This document shows positions 6,367 through 17,100 of a stretch of 35,518 nucleotides of DNA, piece by piece. The notes under the pieces were generated by a model, which saw only the letters and a program-made list of their open reading frames with translations, made no database searches and had not been told where the DNA came from. The stretch is from NCBI GenBank assembly GCA_947466515.1, contig CANIEM010000017.1, forward strand, positions 1 to 35,518. Direction: 5' to 3'. Numbering within the stretch: the first letter of the stretch is position 1; each line of letters starts with the position of its first letter. The stretch comes from Verrucomicrobia subdivision 6 bacterium (lineage in GTDB: Bacteria > Verrucomicrobiota > Verrucomicrobiia > Methylacidiphilales > Verrucolacustridaceae). A program made the translations under genes and the position numbers.

Positions 6367-9300
6367 ATGGCTTTATTACGTTGGGGATTATGTCTGGGGA
6401 TTTCTTTTTCCTGTATTTACTGGAGTGAGGCGGCGGAGCTCGGTTCTAGCAAGGTGACAGCCTTGCGTAATTGCGTGGATAAATATGAGGGAGAGGTGAA
6501 AAGACCTGCAGCGGTGGGAGATGCCGTTGTGCAGGGTGACTCGATCACGACAAAAGAGAACGCTTTGGTTGAATTATCCTGTAACGACTCGAGCATCGTC
6601 CGACTTGGAGAAAACTCGGTCTTTTCTTATAATTCAAAGGAAAGACTGGTCACAGTTGATAAGGGTACATTCCTTATGCATACACCACCAGGGGGTGGTG
6701 GAGTGACGATTAACTCAGGGGGGGTCACGGGAGCAATTTCTGGCACCACCTTCATGGTCACAGCAACTCCCGCCAAATGTGCTACGTGCGCGCGAGAACT
6801 GATCGTCGATAAGCAGGGGAATGTACGCTGTGCCGAGCATCCCGAGATCAAGCCCGTGGGCACTGGAGGTTTTGCGCTCCTTGTTTTAGAGAGTTCTTCT
6901 GTAACAAAAATCACCGGTCCTGATGGTAAATTCACCGAAGTTACTCCAGGACAGATGGCGGTTCTTGGGGGTAAGGCGGGTACTGGGCCGCAGGTTTTTA
7001 CGGTGAGCTTGGCCCAAGTTCTCCGATCGAGTCCGTTGGTGAATGCATTTCCGCAGCCCCTGCCTTCTTTAAGTGCGATTTTGACGACTGCTACGCAGCA
7101 GCAGTCATTGATTGCGAGTGGCTCGACGCGCACCACGGGCACTTCTGGAGTAGCGATTACCTCGGGGGGATCACTCCTTGCCGCCAGTTCGCCTCCGCCT
7201 ACTCCATCTCCTATTTCATTTGTCATGGCTAGTAGCACTCCCGGATATAACGGGGGAAATTCTCCATCGAATGCAGGCGTGGGCAATCCGTTGAATATTG
7301 CTACATCTTCTCCAGGTACTGGTGGGAACACAACAGTGGTCAACGGGGGTGGTCCAGCTGGAGGCTCTGGCGGAAGCGGGGGGGGTGGAGGTGGAGCGGC
7401 TGGCAGCGGGGTAAACCCACCAAGCAACACCGGTCAGAGCGGAATTACGGCCAATCCAAATAATCCGAACAACCAAAACGCAACCCCTCCGACCTCAGTT
7501 TCGGTCGTGAGCGCTTCTGTGACGCCCAAGGTTTACGATGGTACTACTACAGCCACGATTAGCGGAGCCTCTGCCAGTGTGGGAGGGGTTGGGTTGGTCA
7601 ATGAAACCACGGGAGTGTTTGCCTCAAAGAATGTCGGGTCCTCCATTTCAGTCGCCACGACTATTTCCCTAACCGACCTAGTTCACTACAGCCTGACAGG
7701 ACAACCTTCTCTGTCTGGCGACATCATAGCCAAAGCGCTAACGATGACCGGATCGATTGGTGGGACCAAGGTGTATGATGGAAACAGAACGGCTTTAGTA
7801 ACGATGGGATCGTTGAGCGGTGAGGTGACTGGAGAAATCCTTGGCACCCCGACGGTGGTGGGAACGTTTAACAGCAAGAATGTGGTGGGGGCTTCGAGCA
7901 TCACGGCGGTTTATACATTGGTTAATGGAGCTAGCGGGGAGTTGGCCAGCAACTACAGCCTAGGCAACGACAGCTTGGCCTCGACGATCACAGCCAAAGC
8001 AGTAACGATCTCGGTAGCGACTCCATCAACGGTAACGAGCAAAGTTTACAACGGAAACAGGGTGGCATCGGTGACTGTGGGAGCGGTGGATGGAGTGATT
8101 GCGGGGGAAGTGCTGGGGGCGACCACGGCAGTGGGAACATTTGTCGATAAGAACATTGGGACCAAGAGCGTGATGGCGACTTACACGCTGGTTGATGGAG
8201 TTAATCCACTGCACCTGGCATCAAACTACTCCTTGGCTAGTGAAACCTTGAGCGGAACAATCACGGCCAAAGATCTGAGTGTGTTTAGTGCAGCGGTGAC
8301 GACCAAAGCATACGACGGCAACGATGCGGCGGTGGTGACAGGCGCGGTGCTGGTGGGGAGTTCGGCGGCGGATAATGATGGGAAGTATATCGGCTCTGAG
8401 GTGGTGACTCTGACGGGTGCGGCCAGCGGAACCTTTGCGAGCAAGAATGTGGGAGCGGGGCAGGCGGTGACAACGGTGATGACTTTGGGTGGAAGTGATG
8501 CGGGCAACTACACGCTGAGCACACAGCCGACGTTGACTGGCACGATTCAAGCAAAAGGGCTTTCGATCACTTCGCCTTCGATAGCTGCCAAGGTGTATAA
8601 CGGAAGTGCTGTGGCGGGAGTTGTGACGTTGGGAACACTTACCGGTTTTGTGGGGACGGAGACGGTTACGGCGAGCGGAACGGCGGCCAATTACAGCAGT
8701 GAGAATGTGGGGAGTTATAGCTCGGCCATCACCTATGCGCTAGCCGACGGCCTGAACGGTGGGTTGGCCTCCAACTACAGCTTGGCCGCTGGATCGGCCA
8801 CTGGAGTGATCACCGCCAAGGGACTTTCGATCGCTTCGCCTTCGATAGCTTCCAAGGTTTATAACGGAAGTGCTGCAGCGGGATTGGTGACGGTAGGGAC
8901 GCTTTCAGGATTTGTGGGGAGCGAGACGGTCACGGCGAGTGGGCTGGGAGCGGATTACAGCAGTGCCAATGTGGGTAGTTACAGTTCGGCGGTTGCCTAC
9001 ACGTTGAGCAATGGATCCAACGGTGGATTGGCTTCGAACTACAGCTTGGCTGCGGGATCGGCCACGGGAGTGATCACGGCGAAGGCGTTGACGATGACCG
9101 GATCCAGCGCGGGCAACAAGGTTTACGACGGCACGGTTACGGCAGCGGTTGCATTGGGAACGCAAAGTGGGGAGGTGGTAGGGGAGGCTTTGGGAACGAC
9201 CATCGTTGCCGGAACATTTGCCGATCGGAATGTTGGCTCGGCCAAGAGTGTGACCGCGGTCTACACCTTGGTGGACGGAGTTAATGCTGCTGCGAACTAC

Positions 9301-10989
9301 TCCCTAGCGAACGACACGCTGTCGGCCAATATCACGGCGAAGGCGCTGACGGTTGCGGGTGGAGCGGTGACCACGAAGGCTTATGACGGAACCACCGTGG
9401 CGACGATTACGGGGGCTGGCCTTCAGTCGGCGATTGCGGCTGGAAGCGGTAGCAGCACGGATGGAAAGTCTTACTCGGTGGATTCAGTCACCTTGGCTGG
9501 AGGGAGTGCCGGAACATTTGAGCGAAATCTTCCTGGAACATTAATCCCTGTGAGCACAACCATGTCGGTCGCTGGATCGGGTGCGGGCAATTACACGCTG
9601 ACCCAGCCGACAACCTTGAAAGGGGAGATTACTGGTAGCGCCAACCTTAATCGCAATGGTGCGGCCATCACGGTCTCGTCCGCGGACTATGTTCACATTC
9701 GGGACACTACGGCGACCCGGATGCAGGACGGATTGACGATTAGCTCGAGCACCGGAGGTGTCTTATTGGAAAATAGTAGATTCGACGGCTGGATGCAGAG
9801 ATCGACTCCCAATCAGACGATCTCGGATGGTGGGGTGACAACCTTTACCTTCAATGAATCGGCGGCTACTGCGGTGAATTCTCCGGTGCTGCGCTTGAAG
9901 ATGGAGGCGAACGATCCGACTTTACCTCAACCCACCGATCTCAACTACATGCTGTTGGGGGATTATCAGGTTCTTCTGCGTAGAGACCCAAATGGAGTGC
10001 CTCGCTCTGGGGACGAGATGGCGCAAACCCTGTTCTCCTTCCCAGGTTCGGCGAACGATCCAAGCGGGATTGGTTCGTTGGCTCCTTCAGCCGATCTAGT
10101 AATCCGGGATAGTGCGAGCACGCAGGTGAAGGATCTCCCGTGGAACACCAAGGAGTACTCTTCTTTGGACGGAAGCGGAGGTGCGGTGGATTCCGGAAAC
10201 TATGCGGGCGTGAGTGGAGAATTTAAGGGGGATAACGCAGCTTCAAGTTTAGATATTGCCACTTCTTCTGGTGGTGCTGCAGGAAATTGGGATGTGGTGG
10301 TTAGTGATCCGAGTTTGGGAGGTGAGGGAAAGGTGACGGATTTACGATTGAAGTATAACAACAATACTAAGGCGCTGATTCAGGGACCGAATGGAGTGCG
10401 TTTGGTTAACGTGATCTTCGAAGGAATGGATACGGTGGAGGTGGCTGCTGGTTTGAACGACAAGGTGCTGATGAGCGGAACTTTGGTGAGCGATCCGAAT
10501 ATCGGGAAGATGGTGGTGAAGGCTGGGCAGACTTTGGAGGCTCAGTTCGCCAGTGATGCGACGATGAAAGAAGTTCGAACATCGGCTGGGAATGCGGAGA
10601 TTTTGGCCGGAGTGGTGAAGGACTCGGCATCGCCCACTGGATATAGTTTTCTCAGCGGACCTAACCGGGTGTTGGAAATGCAATCGGCGACGATCGCGGG
10701 TCAACTCAGTCTGGCCTCACATACGATTGTCTTTAACAACGCCAACATTACCAGCGGCGGGGTGATCGATGCTCGGACTCGGGACGGAATGGTGAATCGG
10801 ACCTACGGAAGTGTGGTGCCTGGAACGGTCAGTTTCATGGGAGCTGCGAATAATTTCCTCAACACAGCGAACAGTGCATCGATGAGTATCGCGAATTCGG
10901 GCAACATAGTGAGTGCGCTGAGCGGAGGCCAGATGAGAGAGAACGGGGTGGGTGGAGCAACTGTGATGAATGTGGGGAGGGTGAGATGA
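6367..10989 (+). CDS. Secreted FecR-like/YDG-repeat protein
   Basis: Exported 1540-residue protein. The signal peptide is about residues 1-22 (RWGLCLGISFSCIYWS, cleavage at EAA). A FecR-like beta-domain covers about residues 30-200, recognisable from VGDAVVQGDSITT, SIVRLGENSVF, the glycine turn and GAISGTTFMVTA. It contains an unusual CATC/CAEH insertion (Cys138, Cys141, Cys155, His158). A Pro/Ser/Gly/Asn-rich linker follows to about residue 380. Eight YDG repeats come next, with the aromatic of each YDG/YNG motif at residues 390, 470, 561, 649, 744, 832, 920 and 1006. The last about 450 residues are Ser/Gly/Asn-rich and probably beta-helical or beta-sandwich. No barrel, PEP-CTERM tail or lipobox is visible, so it is likely released, periplasmic or held by a partner. 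Here the FecR domain is not a sigma-factor regulator in context: no sigma factor or TonB gene is adjacent. ATG 6367 has no Shine-Dalgarno. Confidence 0.9.
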   Translation: MALLRWGLCLGISFSCIYWSEAAELGSSKVTALRNCVDKYEGEVKRPAAVGDAVVQGDSITTKENALVELSCNDSSIVRLGENSVFSYNSKERLVTVDKGTFLMHTPPGGGGVTINSGGVTGAISGTTFMVTATPAKCATCARELIVDKQGNVRCAEHPEIKPVGTGGFALLVLESSSVTKITGPDGKFTEVTPGQMAVLGGKAGTGPQVFTVSLAQVLRSSPLVNAFPQPLPSLSAILTTATQQQSLIASGSTRTTGTSGVAITSGGSLLAASSPPPTPSPISFVMASSTPGYNGGNSPSNAGVGNPLNIATSSPGTGGNTTVVNGGGPAGGSGGSGGGGGGAAGSGVNPPSNTGQSGITANPNNPNNQNATPPTSVSVVSASVTPKVYDGTTTATISGASASVGGVGLVNETTGVFASKNVGSSISVATTISLTDLVHYSLTGQPSLSGDIIAKALTMTGSIGGTKVYDGNRTALVTMGSLSGEVTGEILGTPTVVGTFNSKNVVGASSITAVYTLVNGASGELASNYSLGNDSLASTITAKAVTISVATPSTVTSKVYNGNRVASVTVGAVDGVIAGEVLGATTAVGTFVDKNIGTKSVMATYTLVDGVNPLHLASNYSLASETLSGTITAKDLSVFSAAVTTKAYDGNDAAVVTGAVLVGSSAADNDGKYIGSEVVTLTGAASGTFASKNVGAGQAVTTVMTLGGSDAGNYTLSTQPTLTGTIQAKGLSITSPSIAAKVYNGSAVAGVVTLGTLTGFVGTETVTASGTAANYSSENVGSYSSAITYALADGLNGGLASNYSLAAGSATGVITAKGLSIASPSIASKVYNGSAAAGLVTVGTLSGFVGSETVTASGLGADYSSANVGSYSSAVAYTLSNGSNGGLASNYSLAAGSATGVITAKALTMTGSSAGNKVYDGTVTAAVALGTQSGEVVGEALGTTIVAGTFADRNVGSAKSVTAVYTLVDGVNAAANYSLANDTLSANITAKALTVAGGAVTTKAYDGTTVATITGAGLQSAIAAGSGSSTDGKSYSVDSVTLAGGSAGTFERNLPGTLIPVSTTMSVAGSGAGNYTLTQPTTLKGEITGSANLNRNGAAITVSSADYVHIRDTTATRMQDGLTISSSTGGVLLENSRFDGWMQRSTPNQTISDGGVTTFTFNESAATAVNSPVLRLKMEANDPTLPQPTDLNYMLLGDYQVLLRRDPNGVPRSGDEMAQTLFSFPGSANDPSGIGSLAPSADLVIRDSASTQVKDLPWNTKEYSSLDGSGGAVDSGNYAGVSGEFKGDNAASSLDIATSSGGAAGNWDVVVSDPSLGGEGKVTDLRLKYNNNTKALIQGPNGVRLVNVIFEGMDTVEVAAGLNDKVLMSGTLVSDPNIGKMVVKAGQTLEAQFASDATMKEVRTSAGNAEILAGVVKDSASPTGYSFLSGPNRVLEMQSATIAGQLSLASHTIVFNNANITSGGVIDARTRDGMVNRTYGSVVPGTVSFMGAANNFLNTANSASMSIANSGNIVSALSGGQMRENGVGGATVMNVGRVR
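7501..9650 (+). repeat. Array of eight YDG repeats
   Basis: Eight modules of 80-95 codons each open with a strand, then K-x-YDG or K-x-YNG, continue through a T/S-rich sheet with FxSKNVG or similar, and close with a NYSL-x-ITAK-type strand. YDG modules are known in bacterial surface and adhesin proteins as extracellular beta-sandwich stalk units. The same module recurs at the right end of the giant gene. Confidence 0.85.
8557..9084 (+). repeat. Recent 264-base tandem duplication within the YDG array
   Basis: Bases 8557-8820 and 8821-9084 each encode 88 residues starting GLSI-(T/A)-SPSIA-(A/S)-KVYNGSA. Both end with ASNYSLAAGSATGVITAK, and most residues in between match. The equal length, high identity and direct adjacency point to a recent unit duplication, more recent than for the other repeats of the array. 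Confidence 0.85.
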
Positions 10990-10995
10990 ATATCA

Positions 10996-11023
10996 GGGAA
11001 TTAGGGGTTAAGGGATTAAGGGG
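10996..11023 (+). other. Four-run G-tract motif (potential G-quadruplex)
   Basis: G-runs at 10996-10998, 11004-11007, 11012-11014 and 11020-11023 are separated by loops AATTA, TTAA and ATTAA. This meets the standard G3+N1-7 pattern and looks telomere-like. It begins 7 bases after the stop of the FecR/YDG gene, on the coding strand, in the spacer before the giant gene. Folding in vivo is inference. Confidence 0.6.
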
Positions 11024-11060
11024 TTCAGGAATTGATTCCGGATGTTTTTATGCAAAACAG

Positions 11061-11066
11061 TATAAT
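11061..11066 (+). promoter_or_regulatory. Possible -10 element TATAAT before the giant gene
   Basis: A perfect TATAAT lies 95 bases before ATG 11161 in the AT-rich part of the spacer. No good -35 is found at 16-18 bases upstream; TTGATT at 11032-11037 is too far away. The remainder of the spacer (10990-11160) contains only the G-tract motif and no gene. Confidence 0.25.
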
Positions 11067-11160
11067 CCTAAGTCATTTTTAGTTAGGGCCTTATGATAGG
11101 AGTGACTTTTGTTGAACAGTGGAATTACTCTGATGGTCAAAGATTTAGACTGAATTAAAG

Positions 11161-14100
11161 ATGAGATATAGAAAAGAGGACCTGCGTAGGGGGGTGGTCG
11201 ACGTAGTTACGTCGGGCGCAGGAGATATATATATTCCCGTTGGTGGAAAGGCACAGGTGGAAGGAGGAAGAAGTAGGGGTTTGCGGGGGTCCGTTTTGGG
11301 CTTGGCGTTAAGTTTCGGGTTCTTGGCTAGTGCCTATCCACAGGCGGCGAATCAGACCGCGTTTAAGTCGGCTGGAGGAACGACCTGGACCGTGCCGGCC
11401 TATGTCACACGCGTGGATGTGCTGGTGGTGGGTGGTGGTGGAGGGGGTGGATCGTTTGGAGGAGGAGGCGGCGCGGGAGGATTAATTTATAAGAATGACG
11501 TGGTGGTGGCACCCGGAACCTCTATTGGAGTGACGGTCGGCGCAGGTGGAGCAGGTGGTCCTGTTAATGGCGGCAACGGCACCACATTGATGCCGTATGG
11601 ATCGAACGGTGCTGACTCTGTTTTTGGAACACTTACCGCATTGGGTGGCGGTGGGGGAGGATCGCGAAAGAATTATGCCGCTTATGCAGGACAACCTGGC
11701 ATGCCGGGTGGGTCAGGCGGTGGCGGTGGCCAAAATAACACTGCTGCAGCGGGACAAGCAGAAGGTGGGGCCTCTCTCCAATCGGCCACTGCTTCGGGTG
11801 GATACGGAAATGCAGGTGGCAAGGGTAAGTACGGGAACTCCGGCGTGCCTAATCACGGTGGAGGTGGAGGTGGTGGAGCCGGTTGGCCGGGACGGGCTGT
11901 GGTGGAGAATAGTGGGGGATTCGGCGGTATCGGTGGAGACGGACTTTATGTTCCGCAGTTCTCCACTTTGGGCGATAGCGGTTGGTTTGCCGGTGGTGGT
12001 GGAGGAATCATTTACAGTGACGGGCAGCAAGCCAACTACGGCGGGCGTGGTGGTGGAGGTCGAGGTGGATGGTCTAGTGCCACGGCCTTCGATGGATCAG
12101 CGGGCACATCCAACACAGGAGGTGGAGGAGGAGGCGGACGTGATTCAGTATCCGGCTTTGCGGGTGGATCGGGTGTGGTGGTGGTGGACTATTCGCCTCG
12201 CCTGACTGCCAACCTTCCCACCGACGGCTTTTATCACACCACGGGAACCGCTTCCGATGCGAAGGGAATTACCGTCACCGCTTACAACCTAATGGGGAAC
12301 ATCACGGTGTATGCTCCGACGGGTTATGAGGTCGCGGCCACCTCCGGCGGTTCCTACGTCTCCACACTCACCCTCACGCCCAACTCTGGGGTGGTCAGTA
12401 CCACATGTTATGTCCGGATTGCCGCCGCCACGATTTTTGCGAATCCGACGGGAACGGTCACCCTCTCCACCTCCGGTCTGGCCAACACCAGCGTGGATCT
12501 GAACGTGTTCCGGCTGGTCTTCACGAATGTTGGAAACAACAACTTCACCATGCCTTCCCACGTCTCGAAGGTGGATCTGTTGGTGGTGGGCGGTGGCGGG
12601 GGTGGAGGAACGGATATGGGCGGTGGCGGTGGAGGAGGTGGAGTCATCTATCAGCAGGACTACGACGTCGTTCCTGGCACGCAGTACAAAGCGGTGGTGG
12701 GAGTGGGTGGAAGGGGTGGACCAGCGGGCGCTTCTCCGGTGCAGGTCGGGGAGAACGGAGGGAACTCGCAATTTGGAAATGGAAGTGCAGTCCTGACCGC
12801 CATTGGAGGCGGAGCGGGAGCGAGTGGACATCGTGGTGATGCCGGTGGAGCGACCGTTTCCGCAAGGTCGGGCGGATCGGGTGGAGGGGCCTCAGGCGCT
12901 GGAGCAAACCGTAGTGGTGGCGTGGCCGCGGCTGGAACAGCGGGCCAAGGATTTGCGGGCGGCAACAGCGGTGGTGACTGGTATTCGGGTGGTGGGGGAG
13001 GTGCGGGTGGAGCGGGAAGCAATAATCCGGGCAACGGTGGACCCGGTTTGCTGGTTCCGATTTTGGGTCGTGATCTTTACTGGGGCGGTGGTGGCGGTGG
13101 CGGCGGGTATAGTGGTAATGGAGGAAACGGAGGTATCGGAGGTGGTGGTGGCGGCGCTATCGGCACAACTTACGGAGGAGCGGGATTGAACAACGGACAG
13201 CCGGGTGGTGGTGGAGCTACCGCCAGTTGGGCGCTGACTCCGGGCGGACACGCGGGTGCGAACACGGGCGGAGGCGGTGGTGGTGCGTCTTACTGGGCGG
13301 CGGGCACCGGCGGCTACGGCGGATCGGGCATCGTCGTGGTGAACTATGCGCCAATGCTTTTCTATGCGAACGGACTGGCGTTGCCTTTCACCCACGTGGC
13401 CAACACGCCTTCGACCGAGCAGGGACTTCCCATCTCCGGTAATAATCTGATCGGCGAGGTGAAGGTGACACCTTCTTCCGGTTACGAGGTCTGCACCACC
13501 GCCAACGGCACCTACCAGTCCGGCACGCTCTCCGTGGTGCCGACGAACGGAACGCTCAACACCACCGTGTACGTTCGGATCGCGGCGGCCACGGCTCAAT
13601 CCTCACCCGCCGGGGTTCTGACCGTTTCCGCTCCGGGTCTGCCCGACCGTCAACTCCTCTTGAATCAGGGTGAAATACACGCCGGCCTTTGGAACAGTGG
13701 TTACTTCACAATCCCGACGCTGACCGGCTCGCAACTAAGCGGAGACATCACAATCGAGGCCTGGATAAATATTCAGAGCTATGAGAATTGGGCGAGGATT
13801 GTGGATATCGGGAATAGCGCAGGAACGGATAATATTCTTCTAACGCAGAACTACACGACCGGGAAAATCAACTTTACCGTATTTGGCGGAGCGAGTGGAA
13901 CTACTGCGGTCGAGGTTAATACAGACAGCGCCATCCCGCTCCAGACCTGGACTCATGTGGCTGGGGTAGTGGAGGCAAACGGAAATCTCAAGCTGTACAT
14001 CAACGGCGTGCTGGTGAAGAGCAACACCCAGACAGCGATTTTGCCACGGGACCAGACCCGGTTCAGTAGCTTCATCGGAAAGAGTAACTGGTCGGGTGAT

Positions 14101-17100
14101 GCCCTGTGGAACGGTCGAATCACCGACGTGCGACTCTGGAACGTGGCCCGGACCCAGGCCGAGATCCAGGCGGGCATGGCGATCGGATCGATTTCCGGTT
14201 CAGCCGCCGGGCTGACGGCCTGTTATCCAATGGGCTCAACCGGGCAGTCGCCCACGGATGATGTGAGCGGCAACAACTACAACCTCGCGCAGAACAGCAG
14301 CGTGCAGTATGTGAAGCAGCAGAGTCAGACCGCCTCTTTCGGAGATGGGAGCCAGTCCCTGACCTTGGGGGAGACGCTCTCCGGGACTTCGCAACTTTAT
14401 CTGGGTAGCGGAACGTTGAGTCTGCCGGAGTGCTGGTATGAGGTGCCGTCTACCGCGGTGATTGGCGGAGATCTGACGCTCGAAGGATGGGTCTATCCCA
14501 CCCGCTTTACCGATTGGGTGCGGATGTTTGATTTTTCCACCAGTGCCAGCGTTGGTAACGGTGGAACCCAGTACTTGGGTATGGCGGTATGCGGTTCTGC
14601 TGGCACGACTGGTCCGGCGTTCTGGGTGCTGGGCGCGAATGGGACGCAGTACGACATCACTTCCAGCACGGCTCTACCGCTCAACGCATGGAGCCATATT
14701 GCCGGTGTTTTGGAGAGCGGGGGAACGATGCGTCTTTATGTGAACGGAGTGCAGGTGGGCACGGCCACGGCCGCCAGCATGCCGCCGAGCGTCACTCGGG
14801 CACGGAGCTATATCGGGAAATCGAACTGGGCGATTGAGGCGCTCTATCAGGGATCGATGCGGGATCTCCGGATCTGGGATGTAGCCCGGACGGCCGCCCA
14901 GATTCAGGCGGGGATGACGCTGGGTTCGGTCACCGGGTCGCAGACTGGGTTGGTGGCCTGCTATCCAACGGGTCTTACCGGGCAGAGTTATCTGAAGGAT
15001 GCCAGTGGCAATAGCAGAGATCTCGTGCAGATGGGGGAGACCCAGTTTGTGGAGAATGGGATTTATTTCCCCGGCTCCAACCAGCATTCCAGCGGGACCG
15101 AGGTTTTTAATAGCACGTTGGAGACGACCACTGCCGTTGCTTTGGGAACCGGTTATCTGGGGTTGAAGGGGACCCTGCGCTACACGGGCACCAGCACGGA
15201 GACGACCAGCCGGGCACTCTGGGCTGATGTAAACGGAACTGGGGCGACGTTCGACATCGTCAACGCCAACGCGAACCTGATCTTTAACGCCACGGCCGGA
15301 ACGGTGAATCAGACCTTCACCAAGAACGGTGCTGGAAAGTTGACGTACTCGGGTAGCAGTGGTCCAACGATCACGGGGAACGTGGTGGTGAATGGAGGGA
15401 CGTTGGCCTTAGGCGGAAAATCGGACATTGCCGCCGGTGGTACCTGGACGGTGAACAACGCCACGATCCAGAATACGATCAACTCAACGCAGACCATTCT
15501 CGGGAGGCTAACCCTGAATGGTGGGACTCTTTCCTCCACCGCAACCAGCCCCGATTCTACTTACGGGGATTTTTACCTGCGGAATAACGGGGCAGCGGTC
15601 ACTACCACGGGCGACACCACTTCGGTCATTGGCGCCAACTTCAATATGGAAGGCGGGCATGATTTTGTTGTGGGAAATGGTGCGGCCGCAATCGACTTGG
15701 ACGTTACGGGCCGGCTTTCTAATAAGGATGGTTATGCTTGGGGCCTGATACGTAAATATGGGGATGGCACCATGCGGATCCGGGCCGGCGGAAACAATAC
15801 GGCCGGCACCGACATCCGTGGTGGGGAGGTGATCTTCGGGACCGGCGGGCTGGGAAATGGAATCAGTGGGCAGATGTGGAAGGTGGGTTTCTATGGCAAC
15901 AGCACCCTGACCTGGGATGTGGGGAACACCGAAGACGTTACCGTGGGCTCCAGTGCCGGGGCATTTGTGGAAGACGGGGTGACAGCCACCCTGAACACCG
16001 GTGCCAATAACGTAACCTTGTCGAGTGCGTTCAGCGTGGGTTCTTCCCAGACCGGGGCGATTACGAAGAAAGGGAGTGGGACGCTGACGATCGGCGGGGC
16101 GAACAGTTATAAAGGGGACACCACCATTCTGGAGGGGACGTTGGCGACTTCGGGAACCAGCAAGATTTCCGATTCTTCGGCAGTGGTCCTGGGGAGCGGG
16201 ACCACGTTCCGTCTTGGCGGAGATGAGTTTGTGCGTAAGTTGTCCGGTTCGGGAGACGTCCAGTTGCAGGGCAACTGGCTGGGGTTTGGCGATAGTTCGA
16301 ACGAAACGTTGAGCGGGACCTTCTCTGGATCGGGGGGAAGGATTGCGAAATACGGTAGTGGTACGGTCACCTTGACGGGGAACAACACCTTTAACGGCGG
16401 GGTGGAATTTTACGCGGGAATTCTATCGGCCAGTTCGCTGGCGAATTTGGGCGGAACAACCGGCTATTTTGGATTGCACAGCGGAACCCTGCAGTACACT
16501 GGCACGGGAAGTGAGACGCGGACGGGAGCGATGTGGAATGATCAGGCGGGCAAGGATGCCTATATCGACATCACCAGTGCCACGGCCAACCTGACCCTGA
16601 ACGCGACCAGTGGGACGAGAAACCAGAGCGTCAACAAGAACGGGGCGGGGACGTTGACCTTGAATGGTGGCGGTTGGACGGGCGGGTCGGCGGTGAATGT
16701 GAATGCCGGAAAACTGGTGACGACAGCGGCCAACATGCTCTCGGATGCCGCAACGGTGACGATTGCGAGCGGAAGCACGGTGGACTTGGGCGGGGCAGAG
16801 ACGATCGGTGCTTTGGCCGGGGCGGGGAACATCAGTCTGGGATCGGGTCGGTTGACCACGGGCGGAAACAACGCGACCACGAGTTACAGTGGCATCATCA
16901 CCACGACTGGTGGAATGACTAAGACTGGTTCCGGCAACTTCACCCTGACTAAGGGCCAGAACTACACCGGTTCAACCATCATTTCCAGCGGTTCCACCGC
17001 TTATGAAACGATGGGGACCCTTTCTCTTGCGAATACTTCCGGACCGGCTCTCTACGTAGGCACGACCGGGACGGTCAGCATCAACGGAGGAGGTATCCTT

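Noticed and set aside
6367-6970. FecR-type anti-sigma regulator of iron uptake
   Set aside because: The FecR-like domain is fused to a secreted YDG protein, and no ECF sigma factor or TonB-dependent receptor gene is adjacent.
6627-7430. Minus-strand frame of 267 codons opposite the FecR-like domain
   Set aside because: Pro-rich translation is the complement of the Gly/Ser linker and FecR codons; no start context or domain.
7501-9650. Direct repeats that could suggest a CRISPR array
   Set aside because: The repeats are 240-285 bases long, in frame, and encode YDG modules; there are no short identical repeats with unique spacers.
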